This document shows, piece after piece, positions 11,400-21,106 of a DNA stretch of 64,000 bases; position 1 is the first letter of the stretch, and each line of letters starts with the position of its first letter. Origin of the DNA: Hydractinia symbiolongicarpus. Lineage: Eukaryota > Cnidaria > Hydrozoa > Anthoathecata > Hydractiniidae. The stretch lies in contig NC_079880.1 of NCBI RefSeq assembly GCF_029227915.1, forward strand, positions 30,993,501 to 31,057,500, written 5' to 3'. The position numbers and the translations under genes were made by a program. The notes under the pieces were generated by a model, which saw only the letters and a program-made list of their open reading frames with translations, made no database searches and was not told the DNA's origin.

Positions 11400-14300
11400 A
11401 GAAGTCATTAGTAAAGTTAACAACCGGGAAAAAAAACTGAAAAAATGTTAGGTAATAAAACAAGTCACAGGGTGAATTTCAACTACCTACTCCCACTATG
11501 CTACTTATAAACCATATTTTAAGTTGAATTCGTATCTAGTTATAATAAAAACAAACAAAAGAAATGTCTATTTTTTGTTACAAACTTGAAAATCCTTTTT
11601 GTAACGAAAAGTTTTTGTGAAGTTACAATTAACTCTGGCACTTTTTTACTACTTGTGCATTTTCCTAAATTTTTCTTGTAGAAAAGGTAGTAAAAACGTC
11701 GTAAAAAGGAATATAAAATAAGCTTAAAATCAAAACTGTGACAAAAAAAATAAATAAATAATAATACGTATTGTCCGAAATTGCAATATAAGCAAGACTA
11801 AATATAATCCATGAAACAATATTAAAATAAACTTTTTTAAAAAAAACTACTCCTCAAAATATTTTGTCAAAAATTATTTGTTCCTGAACTTACTACTGAA
11901 ACTAACAAATATCAAATATTTTAAATTGACACGATAGGACATAGAATTACAAAATGAATCTACATCACCACTTTAAATTTTTACTAGCAATTATCTGAAA
12001 TTATTAAAAAGGGGAACTTATAATAACTATGAGCAAAAAAATAAATCTGACCAATTTTCTTGTGTTCATTTTGCTAAAACTGTGCTTTATAATTTATGTA
12101 CTATATATGTAAGTTTTCTTTAATCTAATACTGATTTAAAAATTTGAATAATATTAATTAATACTGGTTAGCATTTATACGAACATTGTGTCTACTGCAA
12201 AATTGTTTTCAGGATTTATGTAGTATAAATGTATAACCTGTTGCATTACCACCTTATTAAAAAGAAGTTAGTTAACAACTGATTATCTGTAAATATCTGT
12301 AATATGTTTTACCAAATCTGTCACAACTATAATACTGAACTTCCATAATTTTTAAAAAAGTCTATTGAATTTTACACTTGAGCATTGACTTCCACAGATT
12401 ATTTTAAAATACAAGTGGCCATAACAACAATAAATAAAAGAATAATAAACTAAACAATCCTTCACTTCAATTTTTGACTTTAACTGTATAACTTACCCAA
12501 TGTTTATAAATTATTTTCAACTTTCTGAATATATAATCAAAACTGTAAGCCAAATATTTTTACCTATCAAATCAAAATAGTAGCAGAGACGACAACATCT
12601 AAAATGCAATTTTTGTAAATATACGCTTTACCTATTTTTTTATAATTGTCACAGATAGAAGGTTCTAAAGTAAATTTCTTAATGTGTTTCAATCTCAACC
12701 AAAAAAGTTTTTAATCTTAATTCCTATCCAGTTTCCCAACTGAAAAAACATCAATAAATCTGTTTTTCCTACATTGTTTTGTTTTCAATACATACTATAT
12801 ATATCCTGTTTATATTCTATACAAGACTTTTCAACTGAAAGTAGAATTGGTAAATATGTAACTAATTTATTGTTTTCAAAAGTAAACTCAAGAGTCATAC
12901 AAAAAATACAGTAATTTCAAGTGATTGTAACAGCACAAGTGGAGTAAAAATTTTTAAGATAAAATACGGATTGTTTCATTGTCATCATCAGTCAAAATAT
13001 ACCATACATAAAAGCTAGTCGTAAAATTTACTAAAATGACAAAATAGAAATTTATCTTTATCAAATTTCTTTCATGCTTTCCTAAAACATCTTATAGTAA
13101 AAGTTATAGTAAAAATAATTATTACACTAGATACATTATTAAATAACTTTTTCACAAAAAGACCTGTGGCTCTGTTGGGTATACATGATAATGGTAACAA
13201 TGGGATTTGCAGTTTGGAATAAAAGAAACCTTTATATTGCCCATTTTAAAGATCGTTCATGATAATACACAAAATGCAATGGGTCGTACAATAAATTAAT
13301 TTAGTTCTTTTGTGATATTTTATTATATACAATTACATTCAATACTCATAATACTCATTTCTTGCTTAACTTAAAATCAGAGGTTTGCCACTTTTGCCAC
13401 TCAACATTTTTCAAAAGTTAATGAGCATTTACTCATGAAGTTGCACTATTCTGACAACATGTGTCAAGTGTTTTACAGAGTATCATCTATACTGAATTTA
13501 TAAAAGCAGCCGGAAACACAACACAAAGTATATTAAATGATGATGGAGTACACTAAGCATACACCTAGCAATTTTTTGAAGTTAGATTCATAAAAGTTTG
13601 GGTGGGACATGAGCAATAAAACTTTCCTGAATAATTTTATGCTTCAAAATGATTCAAAAAACGATTTGTTTTACTCCTTGCCATGTTTATTTTATTACTA
13701 ACGGTAACAGTACAAAAATTTGAATAATAGAAGCAAAATTTAAAATATGGTCTTGGAAAATCCTCAATATAAAAATATACATATATATATATACAATTTA
13801 TTTGATAAATATAAGACTGCTTAGTTTAAAAAAATATTATTGCCCATCTGACTGTCTCTTGCAGGAGGTGGAGAAACAGAGCATTATAGATTATATCAAT
13901 ACAGTATATCAACACGACAAACTTCCTTTTCCAAACTCAGCTAGCTGACTAAAGCTCTTGTTATTTTTTTATTTTTTAATATTTACTTGTGCTCGATTAC
14001 TCAAAATTTTTTAGAAAATGTGCAATCTGGTTCCCAGGAAATTTGACTTAAAGAAAAATAAATAACGCTCTTTAAAAAGTGAGAAAAAACAACAAAACAT
14101 CACCCATCACTTGAGCAGAGTGTAGATTTTGCAATGTATCTATACTGACTTTCATTCTGTGAGAAATGTGTTGTACTTTGTTTATTTGATGATCATCACA
14201 TGTCTGTAGTACAAGCACTCTGTGTCTAGGTAATGAAGTCTAAAATAATGAGTAAGTGTTTGAGATTGATGGTAGTTTGTAGTCACCAAAGACACTAAGT

Positions 14301-14450
14301 TTTAAAAATCACTGCTAAGAAAGTATGTATGCCGAAAACCTTAACAGAGTATAAAAGATAAGCATAACAACCTAAAAACTATAGTTATCGTGACAAAATA
14401 TACTGGTTCAAACCAATGTGTTATATTTTCTGCATTGAAGTGCACAGCTA
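11400..14450. other. Long AT-rich non-coding stretch
   Basis: I find no gene, terminal repeat or conserved motif in these 3 kb. The base composition is strongly AT-rich, with an (AT)n run near 13775-13800. Open frames are short. Confidence 0.5.
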
Positions 14451-14453
14451 CCA

Positions 14454-15054
14454 ATGAGGGTGCTGACTCGCCGAAAACGCTGTATATGTTATGTAACCAT
14501 CCGGAAAAGCCTGGGTCCGTCCAAAATCGCCCGAATTGCGCCTGACATGCTATGCGTGCAAGGCTCATTGGTCTCATTTAAATTTTGTCTCAAAGAAGGA
14601 AGGTGCTATTTTGTCGTTTACTCTTAGTTTATTATGTGTGGGATTTTATTACAGCTATATTTATCGAATAAAAAAACTTCCACTGTTGAGGAGTGACTAT
14701 TAGTCTACCATTATGTTGGTATTGGGTACCTTAACCATGCCGTTATGTGCCGATATGCAAATGCGCTATAATGGCGCGGTAGCTGTACTTTAAAGTATCT
14801 ATGGACTTCGTTAATACCCAGAAGACAAACATTTATGTCAATATAGATATACGCGTTTTTATTGCGTTTACTAAGCCTCCGTCATAACCAGAGATTTACG
14901 TCTAACATCCACTACCACTGCTCGACATTGAAAGAATAAATTATACATCATGGTAATAAATGTTTAAAAAAAATGTTGTTTCGGGTTGATTCAGGTTTCT
15001 CCGGGCCGACAGCCTGTGGTTTTTGCGGCGTTTCTGGTGAGTCGGCACCCTCAT
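14454..15054. repeat. Possible 600-bp TIR element
   Basis: ATGAGGGTGC at 14454 and its complement at 15054 begin two inverted segments (about 14454-14530 and 14985-15054). They share GAGGGTGC(T/C)GACTC(A/G)CC and then a looser match including CCGGA-AA-CCTG. No obvious target duplication and no ORF with a recognisable domain. Possibly an old MITE. Confidence 0.35.
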
Positions 15055-15111
15055 AACTATCATTGATTACAATAAATATATAACTGCCTATGTTTAGCTA
15101 CTATCTCAAGC

Positions 15112-15444
15112 AGACCTTTTTGAATGTTTACATTTTCCTCAGTAAGCCCTTTCGGCTTTAACAATTGCGTGGCAGGCAAAAAGATGCGGGCGCTAGATAA
15201 AGTGAGGTCCTTTTTAGTCTGTTTCTTCGCACGACGGTATCATTACGACTTTATATGAATATATGTCAATCAGAAATTATCCATCTACACTCGATAATAG
15301 TTTAAAGCCTGAAAAATGTTTCCATAGAAAGAAATGGGCTGAAAAAGACCTTTCTTCAGCAAGCTTCCGCATCTTTCTGCCTGCCACACAGTTGTTAGAG
15401 CCAGAAGAGCTTACTGCGGAAAATGTAAACATTCAAAAAGGTCT
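15112..15444. repeat. Foldback structure with ~105-bp inverted arms
   Basis: The left arm 15112-15220 is complementary to 15339-15444 with scattered mismatches. Shared blocks include GACCTTTTTGAATGTTTACA, TTTTCC(T/G)CAGTAAG and GTGGCAGGCA(A/G)AAAGATGCGG. The spacer is about 120 bases. The open frame across the right arm (15263-15589) has no recognisable domain and I do not call it a gene. Confidence 0.7.
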
Positions 15445-16065
15445 ATACATGTTGACTGAGGTGGTTGCAGTTTTAGCCAATCTGCTGACCATAAAACATG
15501 CAATTTGCTATGTCTATATATATAGCTATAAGAGAAAGATACTTTTATCCAAACTAAAGAAAAGATTTTTTAGATTGGAAAGTTGGTGAGCCGATAAAAC
15601 CAAAAATTAAAATATTTACAGAAGAAGCAGATGCCCAGATCAGGGGATCTAATGCCTGAATTAAGAGATATCCCTAACTTGCTATAGCTATAGCTAGCTA
15701 ATGCCATTTCTCTTTTTTGTGTTAAATAGCCACTAGCTAGGTAGTCTTTAGTATAAAAACAAAGATAGATCATTTTTGTTAAATATATAGCTATCACCTT
15801 CTTTTACTTCTCACATCACCCCAAGAAATCTTTAAAGCTAGCTAGCTATAACCTTATACACAAATAGCAACGTACTCACAGCGTTTATCCCCAAGCAACA
15901 AGTCTTTGCTTTGAAATAAAGTAACCATTTTCTCCCCTTAACCACTTTTACATTCTAAATAAAGTAAAAAAACGTGTATTATTTCTTCCTTCGTCTCCTT
16001 CCTCGCCTCTGAATTTGTAAACTTTAACCGGCAAATTTTACGGACAGCCGATTTTTAGATTGGGT

Positions 16066-16205
16066 AGGAAAGGAGTCCGTTTGCGTTGGAAAGGAGTCCG
16101 ATCATGTTGGAAAGGAGTCCGATCGTGTTGGAAAGGAGTCCGAGCGTTGGAAAGGAGTCCGGCCGAGTTGGAAAGGAGTCCGTTTCGTGTAGGAAAGGAG
16201 TCCGT
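16066..16205. repeat. Compact minisatellite, 7 x GGAAAGGAGTCCG
   Basis: Seven copies of GGAAAGGAGTCCG stand in about 140 bases with spacers of 4-8 bases, mostly ending GTT. Open frames on both strands translate the repeat (for example repeated ERSP) and are not genes. The core is the same as in the looser array at 10975-11360, about 5 kb away. An (ATT)n tract follows directly, and a further GGAGTCC stands just before the DIRS insertion. Confidence 0.9.
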
Positions 16206-16209
16206 CAAC

Positions 16210-16331
<122 letters not shown>

Positions 16332-16361
16332 GAATGTTTATACAGGAGTCCAAGCTAGTCC

Positions 16362-16435
16362 AATTATTTTCCCCACTCGGTTCCGGCACCCTGGCAAGAA
16401 TCCATATGAGATCGGCCCGGCCCCCCGAATATCCT
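16362..16435 (+). repeat. DIRS left inverted terminal repeat
   Basis: It begins AATTATTTTCCCCACTCGG. Bases 16362-16411 pair perfectly with the first half of the ICR. Bases 16409-16435 (AGATCGGCCCGG...) pair with 20738-20764 in the right terminal repeat. The two terminal repeats are imperfect relative to each other in their outer 45 bases, as in other DIRS elements. Confidence 0.9.
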
Positions 16436-16657
16436 CTGACTTGTTCTTCCGAAATCCTACGATAAACAAGCAGCACGCGAAAAAAGAAAAACAGATAAGA
16501 TAAGTTTTATATTGACTTGGATTTATATTGACTTGGATTTCTGCTCCACAGTTCACTGTGGTTTATTTTTTGTAGATTTCTGATATCATCATTTATTTGC
16601 AACTGATTGTATTTTGAAAGTTTTAACAGTTTTTAGTCCCTGTATACAGCTGAAAGC

Positions 16658-17495
16658 ATGGCTGAAAATTCAAATGCAAATGATACTACAGTTACTTCTC
16701 CTAATACAACAAATGTCGAAGGCACAGACAACGATATGAGACAAGCAATTATTGCAGATGTACTCAGTGCAATAAGAAAAGAGTTCTCTCCTTTACTGCA
16801 TGGACAAAAGAGGAAATGTTGCCACTAGAGTTACATCTCATTTCCTGGAAAAATGTCTTATTCCAGAGGTAAAAAAGAAGATAGGGAAAAGGCACTTGCT
16901 GCCTGAAAACTGTACTAAAATAGCTGTGCCAAAGATGAACAAATGCATTTTTAATCTCAAAAGTTTTTCAGAATTTCAAAAACGTAATGAGAGAAATTTG
17001 TACAACACACAGCAAACACTGTTGAGTGCAACATCAGCCATTATAGAGGTGGTTGAAAAGGTTTTACAGTCTGATGAAGGGAAAAAGCCCTTGAATTCGA
17101 AGGATGTTGTCATGAATTGTCTTGATGCAATAACATTACTCGGGTCAGTCAATGCAGACCTAAATAATAAAAGAAAACAAAATGTTCGCACCTCTTTGAA
17201 CCCTCAATACCGGGATCTATGTAACCCCAGTAGACCATGCAATGAATTTCTGCTTGGGGATGATTTACAAAAGGGTATGAGAGAAGCCCAGGAAGCCTCA
17301 AAGCTTGCCTTGTCCTCATCCAGTACATATAGCCACAACAATAGCAGGAAATATCAATCATATCCTTATGTTGGAAGGTTTAGTAAAATCCCTAGCTCAA
17401 CGACAACATTCAGGAAAGATAACCAGAATTTTTTAGAGAAGGGCAAGAAACCACAACAAAGTCATCGGAAGCCCTTCAACAGAAGCAGGAAATAA
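16658..17495 (+). pseudogene. DIRS gag-like ORF1, one frameshift
   Basis: The best ATG is at 16658 (MAENSNANDTT...). That frame stays open to about 16818, while the main downstream frame is open from 16800 to the stop at 17495. The two overlap at CATGGACAAAAGAG, so a one-base indel near 16795-16815 splits the ORF. The main part (231 codons) has a helical middle (about residues 60-110) and a basic, Ser/Asn-rich tail (KKPQQSHRKPFNRSRK), fitting a nucleic-acid-binding structural protein. No zinc knuckle is visible. Its role is inferred from position in the element. Its last 73 bases overlap the next ORF in another frame. Confidence 0.65.
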
Positions 17496-19441
17496 CTGCT
17501 GCCCTCAATGTAAGTACATATATATCAAACCTTAAAACTAAGTTAGCTAAAAATGTTAAAAATTCTCAGGCAGGTGCTATTTCTAGATGTTTGCCTGCAT
17601 GGAAAGAATTGACATCAGACCATGAGGTGTTGTCAACCGTTTCTGGTCTAAAAATAGAATTTGAGGAACCACCTGAACCTGGTAATGCTGAAAGCGTGAA
17701 CTGTTCTTTCTCTGCTGATGAAAACGTATTTATCAAATCAGAGATCACCAGGTTACTTAAAAAAGGAGTAATCAAACAAAGTTATCATGTAGCTGGAGAG
17801 TTTATATCTCCTATTTTTCTCACTCCAAAGCCTGGTGGTTCATTCAGACTTATTTTGAATTTAAAAAAGCTTAATAGTTATATGCCATATATACATTTTA
17901 AAATGGACACGATTTCTTCAGTTTTGAAATTAGTTACAAAAAACTGCTTTATGGCAAAAATTGATATTAAAGATGCTTACTACTCTGTTCATATAGATGA
18001 CGAATATCAAAAATTCTTAAAGTTTTATTATGATGGTGTGTTATACCAGTTCACTTGTCTTCCTAACGGTTTGTGTTCTGGACCACGAAAATTTACGAAG
18101 CTTCTTAAACCACCTCTTGCTGTCTTAAGATCATCCCAGTGCTTGGTTTCAGGTTATATTGATGACCTTATTACCATGCACAAATCTGACAACGGCTGCT
18201 TTGTAAACATAAAGAGTATTGTATCTTTATTAGGAGAATTGGGATTTTCTGTACATCCTGATAAATCACATTTTCTCCCCACTCAAACCTTAGAATACCT
18301 CGGTTCAATCATCGACTCAGTCAATATGAGAGTGTATTTAACTGACTCAAAAAAGAAAAGAACCAAGGAATATTGTCAAAAACTTCTATCTGCTACTCAC
18401 AAAGTTAGTCTAAGGGAAATTGCCCAACTTCTTGGTATCTTCAGCTCTAGCTTTCATGCTGTGTTATTTGGAAAACTTCATTATAGAGATTTAGAACGTC
18501 TGAAGATAGACTCATTAAGAAACAACTATGGCAATTTTGATTCATACACTACTTTGTCTGCTAATGCAATAGCAGATATACAGTGGTGGTGTGACAATAT
18601 TACCTCATCATACAGTCCTATCTCATTTGGTAACCCCACTATGACTATTTCCACTGATGCTTCTAAGCTTGGGTGGGGTGCAGTATGTTCTAACTCACAA
18701 ACTGGTGGCTTATTCTCAGAAGTTGAGTCTGAGCAGCATATAAATGTATTAGAGCTGAAAGCTATTCTTTTTGGACTGAGGTCATTATGTGACTCAGTTT
18801 TCAACACCCACATCAAAGTATTGTGTGATAATACAACAGCTGTACATTGCATAACCAACATGGGTAGTTGTCGTTCTATCCCTTGTGACATTGCTGTCAA
18901 GCATATTTGGGATTGGGCCATTAGACATGACAACTGCCTTACTATCTCACACATTCCAGGGCTTCTTAATGTAGAAGCTGATGCAGAATCTAGGAAGCAT
19001 GAAATTAAAACAGAATGGAAATTGAGTGAAAAGATCTTTCTGGACATTGTTTCACACTTTCAATTTTTCCCTGATATTGATTTATTTGCCAGTAGAATCA
19101 ATACTCAACTGGCTACATTTGTTTCATATAGACCAGACCCTTGTACTACACATGTAAATGCTTTCACTATTAATTGGCATGGTCAAAAAGTCTATTGCTT
19201 TCCGCCTTTCGCCTGTGTAGGTGCAGTTGTTCAAAAAGCAATTCAGGACAAAATTGAAGGCTTGATTTTTGTGCCAAATTGGCCAAACCAATTATGGTAT
19301 CCATTACTTCTCCAGGTTGCTGTTAAAAATCCTTATGTAATTTTACCTTCTAGGGAGCAGCTATTTCTTCCAAATCAACCGTCGTTACTTCATCCACTAC
19401 ACAAGAGCCTGGAGCTTCTTGCAGTGCTGATTCGAACCTGA
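17423..19441 (+). CDS. DIRS reverse transcriptase / RNase H, with C-terminal MT-like region
   Basis: The frame is open from 17423, overlapping the gag-like ORF. There is no early ATG (17591 is a TTG), so expression by frameshifting or reinitiation is likely. Counting from 17591: the reverse transcriptase spans about residues 55-260, with MAKIDIKDAYYSVHID and the catalytic YIDD box near residue 190. RNase H spans about 350-480, with ISTDASKLGWGAV, VLELKAI, LCDNTTAV and NVEADAESR. The C-terminal region (about 495-600) starts FPDIDLFASRINTQL and contains FPPF and VPNWPNQLWYPLLL. This region is conserved in DIRS elements and in some is annotated as methyltransferase-like. No internal stop, so the ORF looks intact. 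It ends TGA two bases before the recombinase GTG. Confidence 0.92.
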   Translation, partial: PEFFREGQETTTKSSEALQQKQEITAALNVSTYISNLKTKLAKNVKNSQAGAISRCLPAWKELTSDHEVLSTVSGLKIEFEEPPEPGNAESVNCSFSADENVFIKSEITRLLKKGVIKQSYHVAGEFISPIFLTPKPGGSFRLILNLKKLNSYMPYIHFKMDTISSVLKLVTKNCFMAKIDIKDAYYSVHIDDEYQKFLKFYYDGVLYQFTCLPNGLCSGPRKFTKLLKPPLAVLRSSQCLVSGYIDDLITMHKSDNGCFVNIKSIVSLLGELGFSVHPDKSHFLPTQTLEYLGSIIDSVNMRVYLTDSKKKRTKEYCQKLLSATHKVSLREIAQLLGIFSSSFHAVLFGKLHYRDLERLKIDSLRNNYGNFDSYTTLSANAIADIQWWCDNITSSYSPISFGNPTMTISTDASKLGWGAVCSNSQTGGLFSEVESEQHINVLELKAILFGLRSLCDSVFNTHIKVLCDNTTAVHCITNMGSCRSIPCDIAVKHIWDWAIRHDNCLTISHIPGLLNVEADAESRKHEIKTEWKLSEKIFLDIVSHFQFFPDIDLFASRINTQLATFVSYRPDPCTTHVNAFTINWHGQKVYCFPPFACVGAVVQKAIQDKIEGLIFVPNWPNQLWYPLLLQVAVKNPYVILPSREQLFLPNQPSLLHPLHKSLELLAVLIRT

Positions 19442-19443
19442 TT

Positions 19444-20397
19444 GTGCAATTTGATGTTTCTGACAAGGTAAAGTCTTTGCTTATTAAATCATGGACTTCC
19501 GGAACAAGGAAGCAATATGCACCTTATATCAAGAAATGGCTTGAATATTGCAGCACCAAAAACCTTGATCCAACCTCAGCTCCTACAGTTGCAGGTGCAG
19601 AATTTTTAGCTGAGTTATTTTACTCCACCAAGTTAGAATACTCTGCTTTGAATACAGCCAGATCTGCTCTATCATCTATACTCAAACCTGACCATGGGAT
19701 AACGTTTGGCAACCAACCTATAATCAAACGTTTATTGCGTGGCATTTTCAAGGAACGACCAACTCTTCCTCGATATACAATCACTTTTGATGTGGATGTC
19801 GTGTTGAGGTACCTTGACTCTTTGCCACCACCAGAAGAGTTATCTTTACAATTATTAACGCAACGTTTAGCTGTCTTGATGTGTGTTCTTAGTGGTCAAC
19901 GATCACAGACACTCAGTGTTTTATCTTTAGATAGTTTGCATCAGGAAAATGAAAAATGTGTCTTCTTTATTCACAGTTTACTTAAACAAAGTAGACCGAA
20001 AAATCACCAGAAACCATTGGAATTTCTTGCATATCCCACTAACAGGAAAGTCTGTGTTGTGCAAAACCTTACAGAATACCTTGCTAGAACTAATAGTCTA
20101 CGCAACAATGAGAAAAGGCTTTTCATAAGTTATGTTTCACCCCACAAAGCTGTAACATCTGCAACTATTGCTAGGTGGACCTGTAAAATGTTGCAAGCTG
20201 CAGGGCTGGACACAAATGTTTTTAAGGCACACTCAACTCGTGCTGCTTCTACATCAAAATCAAAACAAACTGGTTTGTCTCTTTTAGATATTGGAAAAGC
20301 GGCGGGTTGGTCCAATGGTAGCACTTTTGCAAGGTTTTACAATAAGCCTGTTACGACCAATTTTGGACAGCATATTTTGATGGAATCCAACATTTGA
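19444..20397 (+). CDS. DIRS tyrosine recombinase
   Basis: It begins with GTG at 19444, but its frame is also open upstream through the end of the RT ORF, so translation may start by coupling or frameshift. The N-terminal half (about residues 1-100) is the usual SAM-like core-binding fold (KSWTSGTRKQYAPYIKKWLEYC). The catalytic half shows the first Arg in LSGQRSQTL, the HxxR in FKAHSTRAAS, a GW pair in AAGWSNGSTF, and the nucleophilic Tyr in ARFYNKP. All core catalytic positions (R...HxxR...Y) are present and the ORF has no stop, so the enzyme may be functional. It would integrate a circular DNA copy without target duplication. Confidence 0.93.
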   Translation: MQFDVSDKVKSLLIKSWTSGTRKQYAPYIKKWLEYCSTKNLDPTSAPTVAGAEFLAELFYSTKLEYSALNTARSALSSILKPDHGITFGNQPIIKRLLRGIFKERPTLPRYTITFDVDVVLRYLDSLPPPEELSLQLLTQRLAVLMCVLSGQRSQTLSVLSLDSLHQENEKCVFFIHSLLKQSRPKNHQKPLEFLAYPTNRKVCVVQNLTEYLARTNSLRNNEKRLFISYVSPHKAVTSATIARWTCKMLQAAGLDTNVFKAHSTRAASTSKSKQTGLSLLDIGKAAGWSNGSTFARFYNKPVTTNFGQHILMESNI

Positions 20398-20544
20398 TTA
20401 AACTTTATTTATGTGTATGATATAGAGTGGTGGTTTAATTTTTTGTGGTGTACATATATTTTGTGTTATGATTTCACCATTTAGTGAGTCTTGTATATTG
20501 TTGTTTTAATATACCCTTTACTGGTATTTAACCTAGCTTTGAAG

Positions 20545-20675
20545 TCTCATATGGATTCTTGCCAGGGTGCCGGAACCGAGTGGGGAAAATAATTCACCAA
20601 ATTAAACAAGCACAGTGCAGTTTGATTAGAATTATTTTCCCCTATAGGTTCCCCACCCTGGCAAGAGTTCATGTG
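20545..20675 (+). repeat. DIRS internal complementary region
   Basis: Bases 20545-20594 are the perfect complement of the left end 16362-16411, and 20591-20675 are the perfect complement of the right end 20765-20849. The two halves overlap by AATT (20591-20594), which marks the element's terminal junction. The region lies about 150 bases after the recombinase stop. Confidence 0.92.
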
Positions 20676-20737
20676 CCCACCACACCCTCCCTATGGTGGT
20701 GTTTTATGATATACGGTTAAATACCATGCTTGGAAGT

Positions 20738-20849
20738 AGGATATTCGGGGGGCCGGGCCGATCTCACATGAACTCTTGCCAGGGTGGGGAACCTATAGGG
20801 GAAAATAATTCTAATCAAACTGCACTGTGCTTGTTTAATTTGGTGAATT
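20738..20849 (+). repeat. DIRS right inverted terminal repeat
   Basis: Bases 20738-20764 are complementary to 16409-16435. Bases 20765-20849 form a perfect 85-base inverted pair with the second half of the ICR, around an 89-base loop, so this end can fold into a large hairpin. The element ends ...GGTGAATT. Confidence 0.9.
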
Positions 20850-20911
20850 TTTTAATAGTAGGTAACTCTGCTGGGGGCATTCCATGAAAATTAACAAGTT
20901 TCGCAAAAAAA

Positions 20912-21030
20912 CATAGTCACAAGAAAAAAAGATAGTCTAGCAACAAACAATAGGCCATTGTTTTATGTTTTTACGGCTGAACTATAGTGGCTCCCAAACC
21001 TCCGATCCTGCACAGAAGTTCAAAATGGCG
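20912..21030 (+). repeat. P-like element left TIR and subterminal repeat
   Basis: The outer 29 bases match the right end perfectly. Then come scattered matches (CATTGTTTTA, GAACTAT) and a perfect inner block, ATCCTGCACAGAAGTTCAAA plus ATGGCG. That inner block places an ATG on each strand at mirrored positions, facing the interior, and the promoter of each gene probably lies within its TIR. The right counterpart is 25535-25653. Confidence 0.85.
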
Positions 21031-21106
21031 CATTTTTTGGGTGTTGTGTGTACTTAGTTTGGTGTTTTTATTTCGACTTTGGGTGTTTTTCGTACAAGAT
21101 TTTACT

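Larger units (their letters stand above)
16362..20849 (+). mobile_element. DIRS-type tyrosine-recombinase retrotransposon, near intact
   Basis: The 4488-base element has inverted termini, an internal complementary region (ICR) and three overlapping ORFs: gag-like, RT/RNase H with a C-terminal region, and tyrosine recombinase. The left end 16362-16411 is a perfect 50-base inverse complement of 20545-20594. The right end 20765-20849 is a perfect 85-base inverse complement of 20591-20675. The ICR therefore equals the two termini joined head to tail, sharing AATT. That is the DIRS arrangement thought to template completion of a circular intermediate. No target duplication is seen, as expected for recombinase-mediated insertion. 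Confidence 0.93.

Noticed and set aside
18526-19047. 173-codon minus-strand ORF inside the DIRS RT ORF
   Set aside because: Antisense shadow of the RNase H coding region with no recognisable domain.
20593-20850. Large perfect hairpin as an independent foldback transposon
   Set aside because: Fully explained as the second half of the DIRS ICR pairing with the right terminus.
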